64,000 nt of DNA from CAVQBC01 sp963848415 (lineage in GTDB: Bacteria; Actinomycetota; Thermoleophilia; Solirubrobacterales; Solirubrobacteraceae), in NCBI GenBank assembly GCA_963848415.1, contig CAWKDN010000001.1, positions 1,116,001-1,180,000 of the forward strand. Direction: 5' to 3'. Of the stretch, positions 18,282 to 26,241 are shown one piece after another. The translations under genes were made by a program, and so were the position numbers. Position 1 is the stretch's first letter, and every line of letters begins with the position of its first letter. The notes beneath the pieces are model-generated. The model was not told the origin of the DNA and ran no database searches. It worked only from the letters and a program-made list of their open reading frames with translations.

Positions 18282-19523
18282 CTAGGCGGCCAGCTCCCGC
18301 GGCCTGGCGGCGAGAACGTGCTCGCGCAGGTCGCGGACCTCGGCGTCGTCGGCGAGCGCGAGCGCCCGCTCGCACGCGTCGAGGCACTCCGAGGTGCGGT
18401 CCGTGCGGGCCAGCGCGTGGGCCAGGCGAGACCAGGCCGCCTCGGACCGCGGCGTCAGCCGCGTCGCCTGCTCGCAGGCCGAGACCTCGGCGCCGACGTC
18501 GCCGAGCAGGTTGCACACCAGCGCCAGGTCGAGCAGCCCCTGCTCGCTCGGCTCGAGCCGCACGGCCTGCTCGTAGGCCGCGCGGGCGGCGGCGCGGTCG
18601 AAGCTGCGCAGCAGCAGGCGGCCGAGCCGCTCGTGCGCGCGGGCGTCGCCGGGCGCGCGTTCCACCTCGCGCCGCGAGGACTCCACGGCGAGCGAGAGCG
18701 ACCCCATGTCCTCGTAGATGCGCGACGCGTAGCGATGCGGCGCCGGGCGCTCGCCCTCGACGCGCGCCCAGTCGCGCACTGCTCGCCCGGCGGCGCCGAG
18801 GTCGCCGGCCTGCCAGAAGGCGAGCGCCAGCAGCCGCAGGACCTGCGGGTTGCGCGGCTCGGCGTCGCGCGCGTAGACCAGCCGGCGCGCGGCGAGCGCG
18901 AAGTCGCCCTCGGCCAGCGCGTGCTGGGCGGCCGTCATGAAGCGCTGGACGCGGTCGGCGCCCGGGTCGGGACGCGAGAAGTCCACGAACTGCAGCGACC
19001 CGGCCGGCACCGTGCGCACGCCGACCTGGAAGGCGACGCGCGCCCACTGCTGCAGGTCGTCCTCGTCGCCGGTGAAGTAGATCCCCGTGACGCTGCCGAC
19101 GCCCCACTCCGGATAGGAGAGGCAGCGGGCGTAGCGGTGCACGACCGAGTGGTCGGGCACGCGCGAGCCGAACGGGTCGTGGCGGGCCCGGTCCTGGTCG
19201 GAGGCGCGGGCGCGCTGCTCCTCGGCGTAGGCGCGCGCGCCCTCTTCCGCGCGGCGCTTGCGCGCCGCGGCGGCGCTGACCTTGACGGCGTTGCGGCTGA
19301 CCTTGCCGCCGCGCGACTCCTCCGCGAGCCGCGCGAGCTGGTCGGCGGCCTCGTTGATCGCCTTGAGGTGGCGCTCGTGCTCGAGCTGGCGGCCAGGCGG
19401 CGCGATGTCCGGGTGCCAGCGCTTGGCGAGCTTGCGGCGCGCCAGCTGGATGTCGCGCTTGTCGAACGGCGGCTCGACCTCCAACAGGAGGACGGCCTGC
19501 TCGATGTCCAGGACCTGGGGCAC
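18282..19523 (-). CDS. DnaJ-domain protein with tetratricopeptide repeats
   Basis: GTG 19523 is chosen because TACCGT (minus strand, 19533-19538) lies nine bases upstream and the J-domain begins at once. The J-domain covers residues 1-65, with helix RRKLAKRWHPDIAPPG containing the HPD motif that stimulates Hsp70 ATPase. A basic Ala/Arg-rich helix follows. A middle domain of unknown type has YARCLSYPEWGVGSVTGIYF, and at least four TPR units run from about residue 215 to the end. No J-domain zinc fingers or GF region are present, so it is a specialised (class C) co-chaperone or a docking protein. It lies 52 bases downstream of the TPM gene and may share its transcript. Confidence 0.8.
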   Translation of the reverse strand: MPQVLDIEQAVLLLEVEPPFDKRDIQLARRKLAKRWHPDIAPPGRQLEHERHLKAINEAADQLARLAEESRGGKVSRNAVKVSAAAARKRRAEEGARAYAEEQRARASDQDRARHDPFGSRVPDHSVVHRYARCLSYPEWGVGSVTGIYFTGDEDDLQQWARVAFQVGVRTVPAGSLQFVDFSRPDPGADRVQRFMTAAQHALAEGDFALAARRLVYARDAEPRNPQVLRLLALAFWQAGDLGAAGRAVRDWARVEGERPAPHRYASRIYEDMGSLSLAVESSRREVERAPGDARAHERLGRLLLRSFDRAAARAAYEQAVRLEPSEQGLLDLALVCNLLGDVGAEVSACEQATRLTPRSEAAWSRLAHALARTDRTSECLDACERALALADDAEVRDLREHVLAARPRELAA

Positions 19524-19532
19524 GACCCGTCT

Positions 19533-19538
19533 ACGGTA
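19533..19538 (-). promoter_or_regulatory. Putative -10 element upstream of DnaJ-TPR gene
   Basis: Minus-strand TACCGT, nine bases before GTG 19523. It suggests the gene can be transcribed independently of the upstream TPM gene. Confidence 0.35.
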
Positions 19539-19575
19539 GCGGCCGCGGACCCCTCGGCGCGTCCGGTCGAGGAGC

Positions 19576-20862
19576 CTAGAAGTCGCCCCCGCCGAAGTCC
19601 CCGCCGCCGAAGCCGCCGCCCCCGAAGTCACCGCCGCCGCCGAAGTCGCCCCCGCCGCCGGCGTCCCCGCCCTCGCCGGCCCAGGCGTCGCCGCCGCCGA
19701 AGCTCGAGCCGAGCATCGAGCCGATCAGCAGGCCCGGGAACAGCCCGCCGCCGAAGCCGCCGAAGAAGCCGCCGGCGAACGGCGCGTAGGCCGGGCCGGC
19801 CTCGTAGTAGGGCACGCGCCGGCCGCCGACCTGCACCTGCTTGGTCTCGGGGTCGCTGCCCTCCTCGACGCGCAGCGCGTCGGCCTCGCAGGCGGGCACG
19901 AGGCGCGGCTCGCCGTACGGCGGCGACCACTCCACCTCGCGCGTGGAGGGCCCGTGGCGGGGGTCGAAGAAGCACGGCGGCCGGCGCTCGGGCGGCTCGT
20001 GGCCCTCCAGGCGGGCGCGGGCGGAGACCATCGCGTGGCGGCCCTCTTCGAGCGCCTCGCCCGCGGGCGCGAGGTCCTCGGGCGACCTGGCCGCCCGCCA
20101 CGTCTCGTTCGCGCGCTCGTAGCTCGCGACCGCGCGCGCGTAGTCCTCCTTGGCCTCCGGGCTGGTGTCGGCCATCTCCATGTCGACCTCGAGCGCGCGG
20201 ATGTCCTCGCCGAGCGCGACGAGATCGTCGCGGGCGTTGTCCTTGACCTCCTCGAGCTCCTCGGCGCGCTCCTTGGAGCGCTTGCGCGTGCGCGTGATCG
20301 CGAAGGCACCGCCGCCGACGGCAACCAGCCCGAGCACGACCAGCGTGCCGGTGCCGATGCCGTCCCCACCACCGCTGCTGCCGCCGCCGCCGCCGGAGGA
20401 GGCACCGGACTGCGCCTCTCCGACCCGGGTGACGAGGTCGTCGAGCACCCCGGCCGCGCCGCCACCCGCCTGGGTCGCCTCGCCGGCGAGCCGCGCCGCG
20501 GGCACGTCGCCCGTCGTGCTGCCGGCCTGCAGGTTGTTGCCGGCGACCATCGCGTAGGTGCCGTTGCGTCCGAGCTTGCCCGCGATCTCACGCAGCGCCT
20601 CCTCCTTGCTGCCGCCGGTCTCCTCGGCGATCACGGGGGGCATCACGGCGATGTACATCGGGGCGGCGCCGGTCTCCTGGATGCGCCGGCGCAGGCGGTC
20701 GGCCTCGGCGCCGGAGATGCTCGGGTCCGCGCCCGGATCGACGTAGACCGGGTTCGACGCAAGCTCCGCGGCGGCCTTGTCGATCAGCGGGCCCGCCTGC
20801 GCGGGCGCCGCAAGCCCGAGCACGAGGAGCAGGGTGAGGGGGACCAGCGCCAGGCGTCGCAT
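19576..20862 (-). CDS. TPM-domain-like membrane protein with Gly-Asp-Phe repeat tail
   Basis: ATG 20862 gives a clean signal peptide (RRLALVPLTLLLVLGLAAPAQAG); GTG 20886, overlapping the upstream stop, is an alternative. A lumenal domain (about 35-150) containing PMYIAVMPP and YAMVAGNNL resembles the TPM_phosphatase fold. A transmembrane helix follows (about 180-200, TLVVLGLVAVGGGAFAI). The cytosolic part begins with a charged coiled coil (about 205-290) and continues with a Cys- and Pro-containing segment. The last 50 residues are a Gly-rich tail with repeated GGGDFGGG units, reminiscent of YgcG-type tails. The function is unknown. It lies 20 bases downstream of the alpha/beta hydrolase on the same strand. 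Confidence 0.7.
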   Translation of the reverse strand: MRRLALVPLTLLLVLGLAAPAQAGPLIDKAAAELASNPVYVDPGADPSISGAEADRLRRRIQETGAAPMYIAVMPPVIAEETGGSKEEALREIAGKLGRNGTYAMVAGNNLQAGSTTGDVPAARLAGEATQAGGGAAGVLDDLVTRVGEAQSGASSGGGGGSSGGGDGIGTGTLVVLGLVAVGGGAFAITRTRKRSKERAEELEEVKDNARDDLVALGEDIRALEVDMEMADTSPEAKEDYARAVASYERANETWRAARSPEDLAPAGEALEEGRHAMVSARARLEGHEPPERRPPCFFDPRHGPSTREVEWSPPYGEPRLVPACEADALRVEEGSDPETKQVQVGGRRVPYYEAGPAYAPFAGGFFGGFGGGLFPGLLIGSMLGSSFGGGDAWAGEGGDAGGGGDFGGGGDFGGGGFGGGDFGGGDF

Positions 20863-20882
20863 CCGCAGATTGTCGCGCACCG

Positions 20883-21659
20883 TCACAGGAAGCGCCGCAG
20901 CTCAGCGGTGAAGCGCTCGGGAGCGTGCAGGTTGGAGATGTGCCCGGCGTCCTCGAGCACCACCAGCTCGGACCCGTCGACCGAGCCGGCCAGGAGGCGG
21001 GCCTGCTCCAGGTTGCGGTCACGCGCGCCCGCGAGCACGAGCGTCGGCACGGCGATCTGCGCCAGGCGCTCGCGCGTGTCGTGCGCGCCCAGCCCGCGCC
21101 AGACGCGGATGGCCGACTCGCGGCTCGTGGTCGCCGTCGCCTCGCGCACGAGCTCTGTCGCCTCCTCGCCCCGCGCGCCGAGCCCGAGCGCCGCCAGCGC
21201 GGCCAGCGGCCCGGTGCCCGCCACGCGCAGGAAGCCCTCCACGAGCGGCGTCATCGCCTGGCCGAGCCGGCGCGTGCCGTCGCTGGAGACGGTCACCACC
21301 CACGTGTCGGCGAGCACCAGGCGCTCGAGCCGGGCCGAGTGGGCGATCGCGAACTCCTGGGCCGCGAGGCCCCCGACGGAGAGCCCGACCAGCGAGAAGC
21401 GCTCGAGTCCGAGCTCGTCGGCGAAGGCTTCGAGGTCGGCGGCGAGCAGCGCGGGCGTGAAGGCCTCGACGTCCTCGCCGCCACGCGTTTCGCCGTGGCC
21501 GCGCAGGTCGTAGGCGAGACAGCGGTGGCTGTCGCCGAGCGCCCGCACCTGCGGCGCCCACATCGCCCGGTTGCCCAGCCCGCCGTGGACGAAGACGACC
21601 GGCGGCCCCGTGCCGCGGTCGTCGTAGGCGACGTCCAGCTCCCCGGCGCGGATCACCAC
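20883..21659 (-). CDS. Alpha/beta hydrolase (enol-lactone hydrolase-like)
   Basis: GTG 21659 is the start. A minus-strand TACCGT (21667-21672) ends seven bases before it, which points to a leaderless mRNA. The 258-residue protein has FVHGGLGNRAMW (oxyanion loop), a GLSVGGLAAQEFA nucleophile elbow, and a VPTLVLAGARDRN strand with the acid. A C-terminal DAGHISNLHAPERF supplies the catalytic His. The overall pattern matches 3-oxoadipate enol-lactonase-like hydrolases, but no other beta-ketoadipate genes are nearby, so the substrate is open. It is the first gene of a probable hydrolase-TPM-DnaJ unit and lies back-to-back with a Nudix gene. Confidence 0.8.
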   Translation of the reverse strand: MVIRAGELDVAYDDRGTGPPVVFVHGGLGNRAMWAPQVRALGDSHRCLAYDLRGHGETRGGEDVEAFTPALLAADLEAFADELGLERFSLVGLSVGGLAAQEFAIAHSARLERLVLADTWVVTVSSDGTRRLGQAMTPLVEGFLRVAGTGPLAALAALGLGARGEEATELVREATATTSRESAIRVWRGLGAHDTRERLAQIAVPTLVLAGARDRNLEQARLLAGSVDGSELVVLEDAGHISNLHAPERFTAELRRFL

Positions 21660-21679
21660 CCGCGGTACGGTACCCAGCC
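21660..21679. promoter_or_regulatory. 20-bp bidirectional leaderless promoter with overlapping -10 elements
   Basis: Only 20 bases separate the two divergent start codons (GTG 21659 on minus, ATG 21680 on plus). They hold the palindrome GGTACGGTACC. TACGGT (plus, 21666-21671) is eight bases before the plus start. TACCGT (minus, reading 21672 to 21667) is seven bases before the minus start. The two -10 boxes therefore overlap almost completely, and polymerase can use only one direction at a time. Inference from sequence. Confidence 0.6.
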
Positions 21680-22333
21680 ATGGCAGGCGCCCCGGACCCT
21701 TGGCACGGCTGGATGCGGCGCCTGCAGGCGATCGCCGACAACGGGCTCGCCTACGCCCGCGACCCCTACGACGTCGACCGCTACCTTGCGGTGCGCGCCG
21801 TGGCGGCCGAGCTGGCCTCCCACGCCGGCGGCGGCGGGACCGACCCGCACCAGGTGGCGGCGCTGCTGGCCGCTGACGGCAAGGGCCACCCGACGCCGAA
21901 GGTCGACGTCCGCGCGGCCGCCTTCCGCGACGACGACAGCGTGCTGCTCGTGCGCGAGACCTCCGACGGCGGCTGGACGCTGCCCGGCGGCTGGGCCGAC
22001 ATCGGCGAGCCGCCCGGCGTCTCGGTCCTGCGCGAGCTGCGCGAGGAGTCCGGCTACGAGGGCCGGGCGGCCAAGCTGTTCGCGGTCCACGACCGCGACC
22101 GCCACAACTTCCCGCCGCACCCGCAGCACATCTACAAGCTCTTCTTCCTGTGCGAGATCGTCGCGGGCGCGCCGGTGGGCGACCACGACGACGAGGTCTC
22201 AGAGGTCGCCTTCTTCGCCCGCGACGCGCTGCCCGGCGACGACGAGCTCTCCACCGGGCGCACGACCCGCCACCAGCTCGAGGTCGCCTTCGCCCATCGC
22301 GACGACCCCGCGCTGCCCACCGAGTTCGACTGA
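21680..22333 (+). CDS. Nudix hydrolase with N-terminal helical domain (ADP-ribose pyrophosphatase-like)
   Basis: The 217-residue protein has a Trp-rich helical N-terminal domain (about 1-75: WMRRLQAIADNGLAYARDPYDVDRY) typical of the Nudix 'N-terminal domain' family. The catalytic domain begins VDVRAAAFRDDDSVLLVRE and carries a complete Nudix box, LPGGWADIGEPPG followed by LRELREESGY. A conserved FFARDALPGDDELSTGRT segment follows. Family members hydrolyse ADP-ribose, CDP-choline or similar compounds. The frame is intact and the start is leaderless-looking. It converges on the ABC permease gene through a hairpin that includes both stop codons. Confidence 0.88.
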   Translation: MAGAPDPWHGWMRRLQAIADNGLAYARDPYDVDRYLAVRAVAAELASHAGGGGTDPHQVAALLAADGKGHPTPKVDVRAAAFRDDDSVLLVRETSDGGWTLPGGWADIGEPPGVSVLRELREESGYEGRAAKLFAVHDRDRHNFPPHPQHIYKLFFLCEIVAGAPVGDHDDEVSEVAFFARDALPGDDELSTGRTTRHQLEVAFAHRDDPALPTEFD

Positions 22334-22347
22334 GCCCGGTCAGTCGA
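22326..22347. terminator. 8-bp hairpin containing both convergent stop codons
   Basis: TCGACTGA (22326-22333) pairs perfectly with TCAGTCGA (22340-22347) around a six-base GCCCGG loop. The TGA of the Nudix gene and that of the convergent permease gene form the loop-proximal ends of the stem. It lacks a T-run. Confidence 0.5.
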
Positions 22348-23149
22348 CGAGCTTGCGGGTCATGCCCGCGATCGACAGCCGCCACGTCAGCAACCCGAAG
22401 GCGACCAGCACGGCGACGTGCCAGACGTCGACCCAGCCCTCGAAGCCGAACACCGCGTCGCGGACCAGCTCGACGCAGTGATAGAGCGGGTTGATGTGCG
22501 CGAGCACCTGCGCCCAGTCGGGCAGCTGGTCGATCGGGAAGAACGTGCCGGCGACGAGGAACAGCGGGGTGATGACGGCGCTGATGACGTAGTTGAAGTT
22601 CTCGATCGACTTCATCAGCGCCGCGATCAGGATCCCGAAGCAGGCCCAGCCGAAGCCCGCGAGGAAGCCGATCCCGGGCACCACCAGCATCCCCCAGCTC
22701 GGGTCGAGGCCGAACACCATCGCCACCAGCATCGGGGTACAGCCGTAGACGCCGGCCCGGATGGCGATCCACAGCGCCTCGGCGGTCACGAGCTCCTCCG
22801 TGTCCACCGGCGCGGCGAGGATCGCGTCGTAGGTGCGCTGGAACTGGTACTTGACGAACGTGCCGAACATCCCCGGGAAGACGGAGGAGAAGAGGATCGC
22901 CGTGGCGACCGTGCCGGTGCCGACGAACTCGACGTAAGGGAAGCCGCCGACGGTCGAGATCAGCGAGCCGAAGCCGAAGCCGAAGGCCAGCAGGTAGATG
23001 GTCGGCTCGACGGTCGCCGAGAACGTCGTCGAGCGCCAGTAGGAGCTGAAGTTGATGTACTCGCGCACCAGCACGCCCGCCAGCGCCGGGCGCTCCAGGC
23101 GCCCGAGCCGGTTGCGGGCGCGCGTCGCGGCGGCGGTCGCGGCGCTCAC
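22340..23149 (-). CDS. ABC-2 type transporter permease
   Basis: The 269-residue permease starts at GTG 23149, overlapping the ATPase stop codon by four bases (GTGA), so translation is coupled. After a cytosolic N-terminus with an amphipathic VLVREYINFSSYWRST segment there are six hydrophobic segments. Loops FQRTYDAILAAPV and FLVAGTFFPIDQLPDWAQ, and INPLYHCVELVRDAVFG, are the conserved features of the NodJ/DrrB ABC-2 permease group. With the upstream ATPase it forms a two-gene exporter, perhaps for a drug, lipid or polysaccharide. The substrate is unknown. Confidence 0.88.
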   Translation of the reverse strand: MSAATAAATRARNRLGRLERPALAGVLVREYINFSSYWRSTTFSATVEPTIYLLAFGFGFGSLISTVGGFPYVEFVGTGTVATAILFSSVFPGMFGTFVKYQFQRTYDAILAAPVDTEELVTAEALWIAIRAGVYGCTPMLVAMVFGLDPSWGMLVVPGIGFLAGFGWACFGILIAALMKSIENFNYVISAVITPLFLVAGTFFPIDQLPDWAQVLAHINPLYHCVELVRDAVFGFEGWVDVWHVAVLVAFGLLTWRLSIAGMTRKLVD

Positions 23150-24048
23150 GCGATCTCCTCGCCGGTCAGCAGCACGAAGACGTCCTCGAGGTTGGCCGGG
23201 CGGCGCTCGCCGTCGGGGGTCGCGCCGTTGGCGTCGTCCAGCCGCAGGACCGCGATCGAGGTGCCGGTGCGCCGGGTGGCGAGGCCGCCGGCCTGCGCGC
23301 TGCGCTCGACCTCGGCCAGGCGCGCGGGCGGCCCGTAGACCTCGACGGCCTCGCGGCCGGCGTAGCGCTGGATCAGCTCGGCCGGCGGGCCGGCCGCGAT
23401 CGCGCGGCCGTGGGACATGATCGTCACGGCGTCGGCGAGCCGCTCGGCCTCCTCGATGTAGTGCGTGGACATCAGGATCGAGACGCCCTCGGAGCGCAGG
23501 CCGTCGATCAGCGCCCACAGCTCCTGGCGCACCTGCGGGTCCAGGCCGACGGTCGGCTCGTCCATCAGCACCATGCGTGGCCGGTGCACGAGCGCGCGGG
23601 CGATCAGCAGCCGCCGGCGCATGCCGCCCGAGAGCTTGTCCACGCGCGTGTCGCGGCGGTCGGCGAGGTTCGCGATCTTCAGCGCGCGCTCGACCGCCTC
23701 GCCCCGCTCCCGGCGCCCGACGCGATAGAGGTGGGCGAAGACCAGCAGGTTCTGCTCGACGGTCAGCGTCGTGTCGAGGTTGTCGAGCTGCGGTACCACG
23801 CCGCACTCCGCGCGCGCCTGCTTGGAGGCCTGGGGCAGCGTGTGGCCGAGCACCTCGAGCTCGCCCTCGTCGGCGATCGCCTGGGCGGTCAGGAGCCGCA
23901 TCGTGGTCGACTTGCCCGCCCCGTTGGGGCCGAGCAGGCCGATGCAGGCCCCGTCCGGGACCTCGAGGTCGAGGCCGTCGACGGCGGTGATCGACCCGTA
24001 GCGCTTGACGACGCCGCGCAGGCGGATGGCGGGAGGCGCGCTGGACAC
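23146..24048 (-). CDS. ABC transporter ATP-binding protein (NodI/DrrA type)
   Basis: The start is GTG 24048. In 300 residues it shows a Walker A GPNGAGKST (about 39-47), Q-loop GVVPQLDNLD, signature LSGGMRRRL, Walker B RMVLMDEPTVGLDP, and the switch His in STHYIEEAERL. The last 75 residues, ending NLEDVFVLLTGEEI, are the C-terminal extension typical of exporter ATPases of the DrrA/NodI group. It energises the ABC-2 permease encoded immediately downstream. The gene is divergent from an alpha/beta hydrolase, with 63 bases between the starts. Confidence 0.92.
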   Translation of the reverse strand: MSSAPPAIRLRGVVKRYGSITAVDGLDLEVPDGACIGLLGPNGAGKSTTMRLLTAQAIADEGELEVLGHTLPQASKQARAECGVVPQLDNLDTTLTVEQNLLVFAHLYRVGRRERGEAVERALKIANLADRRDTRVDKLSGGMRRRLLIARALVHRPRMVLMDEPTVGLDPQVRQELWALIDGLRSEGVSILMSTHYIEEAERLADAVTIMSHGRAIAAGPPAELIQRYAGREAVEVYGPPARLAEVERSAQAGGLATRRTGTSIAVLRLDDANGATPDGERRPANLEDVFVLLTGEEIA

Positions 24049-24097
24049 GACCTCTCAGGATGACGCACCGACCCAGCCGTCCAAGGGGGGAAGACCG

Positions 24098-24103
24098 TAT
24101 GGT
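24098..24103 (+). promoter_or_regulatory. Putative -10 element of leaderless hydrolase promoter
   Basis: TATGGT, eight bases before GTG 24112. The intervening bases are C/G only and contain no Shine-Dalgarno sequence. Confidence 0.45.
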
Positions 24104-24111
24104 GCCCGCCC

Positions 24112-24702
24112 GTGGCCGACCGCGCCTTCCTGCTGCTGCACGGCTTCTCCCATCACCGCCCGCGGGAGCACTGGCAGTACTGGCTCGCGCATCGCCTGCG
24201 CGATCGCGGCGAGCGTGCCTACTACCCGGGGCTGCCGTTCGAGGACTCCCCGCGCCTGCAGGAGTGGATGGAGGCGCTGCGCTGGTCGCTGCGCCAGATC
24301 GCCGATGCGCGCGAGCGCGTCGTGATCTGCAACTCCGTGGCGGGGATGCTGTGGATGGCGTTCGCCGCCGACCCGCCGCCCGAGTTCGAGCCGGTCGACC
24401 GGCTGCTGATGGTCTCCCCGCCCGACCCGGCGAAGATCCCCGAGGCAGCGGCCTCGTTTCGCGTCGAGGTCGACGGGCCGGCGGTGCGAGCGAGCGTCCG
24501 CAGCCCGATCCGGATCGCCAACAGCGAGGCCGATCCCTACAACCCGACCGGCGGCGGCGAGATGTACGGCCCGGCCCTGGACGCCGAGTTCGACCTCATC
24601 CGCGGCGGCGCCCACATCGGCGGCGGCGACGGCTACGGCCCGTGGCCGTCGGTCGAGACCTGGTGTGAGGACCCGGCCACGCGGCTGGAGCCGAACCGCT
24701 AG
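24112..24702 (+). CDS. Small alpha/beta hydrolase (RBBP9/YdeN-like)
   Basis: The 196-residue protein begins FLLLHGFSHHRPREHWQYWLAHRL, the opening strand and oxyanion loop of the RBBP9/YdeN family of serine hydrolases. The likely nucleophile is the Ser in VVICNSVAGMLWM. The usual Gly-His-Ser-Leu-Gly context is changed to Cys-Asn-Ser-Val-Ala-Gly. The acid would lie in SEADPYNP and the catalytic His in GGAHIGGGDGYGPW. Members include small esterases of unknown substrate. The altered elbow means activity is not certain. The gene starts with GTG and overlaps the convergent MocR gene by four bases. Confidence 0.75.
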   Translation: MADRAFLLLHGFSHHRPREHWQYWLAHRLRDRGERAYYPGLPFEDSPRLQEWMEALRWSLRQIADARERVVICNSVAGMLWMAFAADPPPEFEPVDRLLMVSPPDPAKIPEAAASFRVEVDGPAVRASVRSPIRIANSEADPYNPTGGGEMYGPALDAEFDLIRGGAHIGGGDGYGPWPSVETWCEDPATRLEPNR

Positions 24703-26198
24703 GCCGTCGTCTGCTCGAGCGCGCCGGCGATCACCGTGATCGCGTGGCGCAGCGTCGGCTCGGGCACCGAGCCGTAGCCGAGCACGAGCGCGGGCGGCGC
24801 CTGCGCCGGGTCGGCCCAGTGCCAGGTCGCGTCCTCCACCAGCACGCCGCGGGCGTAGGCGGCGCGGGCGAGCGCGCGCACGTCGGCGCCGTCGGGCAGC
24901 GTCACGTAGAGGTGCAGGCCGCCCGCCTCGCCCTGCCGGCGAGCGCCGGGCAGCAGCTCGCCGAGCACGGCGATCGCCGCGTCCCGGCGGCGGCGGTAGA
25001 GCGGCCGGACCCGACGCAGGAAGCGCGAGAAGTCGCCGCTTGAGACGAAGCGCGCGAAGGCGAGCTGCTCGAGCAGGCTCGAGCCCATGTCGTCCATGCG
25101 CTTCTCGCGCTCGAGCGCGCCGATCAGGTGCTGGGGCGCGGCGACCCAGCCGAGGCGCAGCGCCGGGCTCACGGTCTTGCTGGCGCAGCCGAGGTAGACC
25201 ACCCGGTCGGGCGCCAGGCCCTGCAGCGCCCCGATCGCCGCGCGGTCGTAGCGGAACTCGGCGTCGTAGTCGTCCTCGGCGACGATCGCGTCCGTGCGCC
25301 GCGCCCAGTCGATCAGGGCGCGACGGCGCTGCACGCCGAGGGTGCCGCCGGTGGGATAGGAGTGCGCGGGCGCGACCAGGACGGCGTCGGCGTCGATCCC
25401 CGCCAGCGCGTCGACGACCAGGCCGCCGGCGTCCACCGGCACCGGGACGGGCTGCATGCCGGTCATCGCGATCGCCGTGCGGTGCAGGCCGAAGCACGGG
25501 TCCTCGACCGCGATCCGGCGCGCGCCGTCGCGGTGCAGCGCGCGGCAGAGCAGCGTCAGGCCCTGGGTGACGCCGCCGCAGACGAGCATGCGGCCGGGTG
25601 CGGTGTCCACCCCGCGCACGCGGCCGAGGTAGGCGCCGATCGCCCGGCGCAGCGGCGGCGCCCCGAGGGCGGGCGGGTAGTTCAGCTCGGCGTCGGGCAG
25701 CTCGGAGACGGCGGCGCGATAGTGCGCGACCCAGCGGCGGCGCGGGAAGAGCGCCGGGTCGGGCAGCCCGCCGAGCAGCCGGATCGAGGGCGGGCCGGCG
25801 CCGGTCGCGCTGAACGGGCGCTCGAAGTACGACGGCCGGTCGGAGACCTCCGCCGCCTGCACCCGGGCGCGAGGCTGTCCTGCGTCCGAGCGCACGCGCG
25901 TGCCCGCGCCCTGGTGGGCCTCCAGATAGCCGTCGGCCTTCAGGTTCGCGTAGGCCGCGACGACGACGCTGCGCGAGATGCCCAGCTCGGCGGCGAGCAC
26001 CCGGGTCGGCGGCAGCGTCGTGCCGCCGACCAGCCGCTCGCGCTGGATCGCACCGCGCAGGCCGTGCTCGAGGCGCTCGCGCAGGCCGCGCCCGTCCTGG
26101 GGGCGGAGGTCCACCAGGACGTCGCTGGGGAAGCCGTCATCCGAAGGATTGGTCTGTTCGAGCAGCATCGGATTGGACGTTGACACAAACCGGCGCAT
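24699..26198 (-). CDS. MocR/GabR-type transcriptional regulator (GntR HTH fused to class-I aminotransferase)
   Basis: ATG 26198 is preferred because minus-strand TACCGT (26204-26209) is five bases upstream; ATG 26168 is an alternative. The N-terminal winged helix-turn-helix contains LPPTRVLAAELGISRSVVVAAYANLKADGYLEAHQG split across the usual two helices. A linker leads to an aminotransferase-like domain of about 370 residues with VCGGVTQGLTLLCRAL, EDPCFG, and the PLP-binding GCASKTVSPALRLGW. MocR proteins sense PLP or amino-compound adducts and usually control the divergent gene; PdxR, controlling vitamin B6 synthesis, is the best-known subgroup. Here the divergent gene is an orphan histidine kinase. 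Confidence 0.9.
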   Translation of the reverse strand: MRRFVSTSNPMLLEQTNPSDDGFPSDVLVDLRPQDGRGLRERLEHGLRGAIQRERLVGGTTLPPTRVLAAELGISRSVVVAAYANLKADGYLEAHQGAGTRVRSDAGQPRARVQAAEVSDRPSYFERPFSATGAGPPSIRLLGGLPDPALFPRRRWVAHYRAAVSELPDAELNYPPALGAPPLRRAIGAYLGRVRGVDTAPGRMLVCGGVTQGLTLLCRALHRDGARRIAVEDPCFGLHRTAIAMTGMQPVPVPVDAGGLVVDALAGIDADAVLVAPAHSYPTGGTLGVQRRRALIDWARRTDAIVAEDDYDAEFRYDRAAIGALQGLAPDRVVYLGCASKTVSPALRLGWVAAPQHLIGALEREKRMDDMGSSLLEQLAFARFVSSGDFSRFLRRVRPLYRRRRDAAIAVLGELLPGARRQGEAGGLHLYVTLPDGADVRALARAAYARGVLVEDATWHWADPAQAPPALVLGYGSVPEPTLRHAITVIAGALEQTTA

Positions 26199-26241
26199 CG
26201 CGCACGGTACCGGGGTGCCCGATCGGAGCAACGTCCTCGCC

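Noticed and set aside
19576..19700. Tandem DNA repeat or CRISPR-like array
   Set aside because: The repeats are imperfect GGC/GGGGAC units that encode the Gly-Asp-Phe tail of the TPM-like protein. There are no constant repeats with unique spacers.
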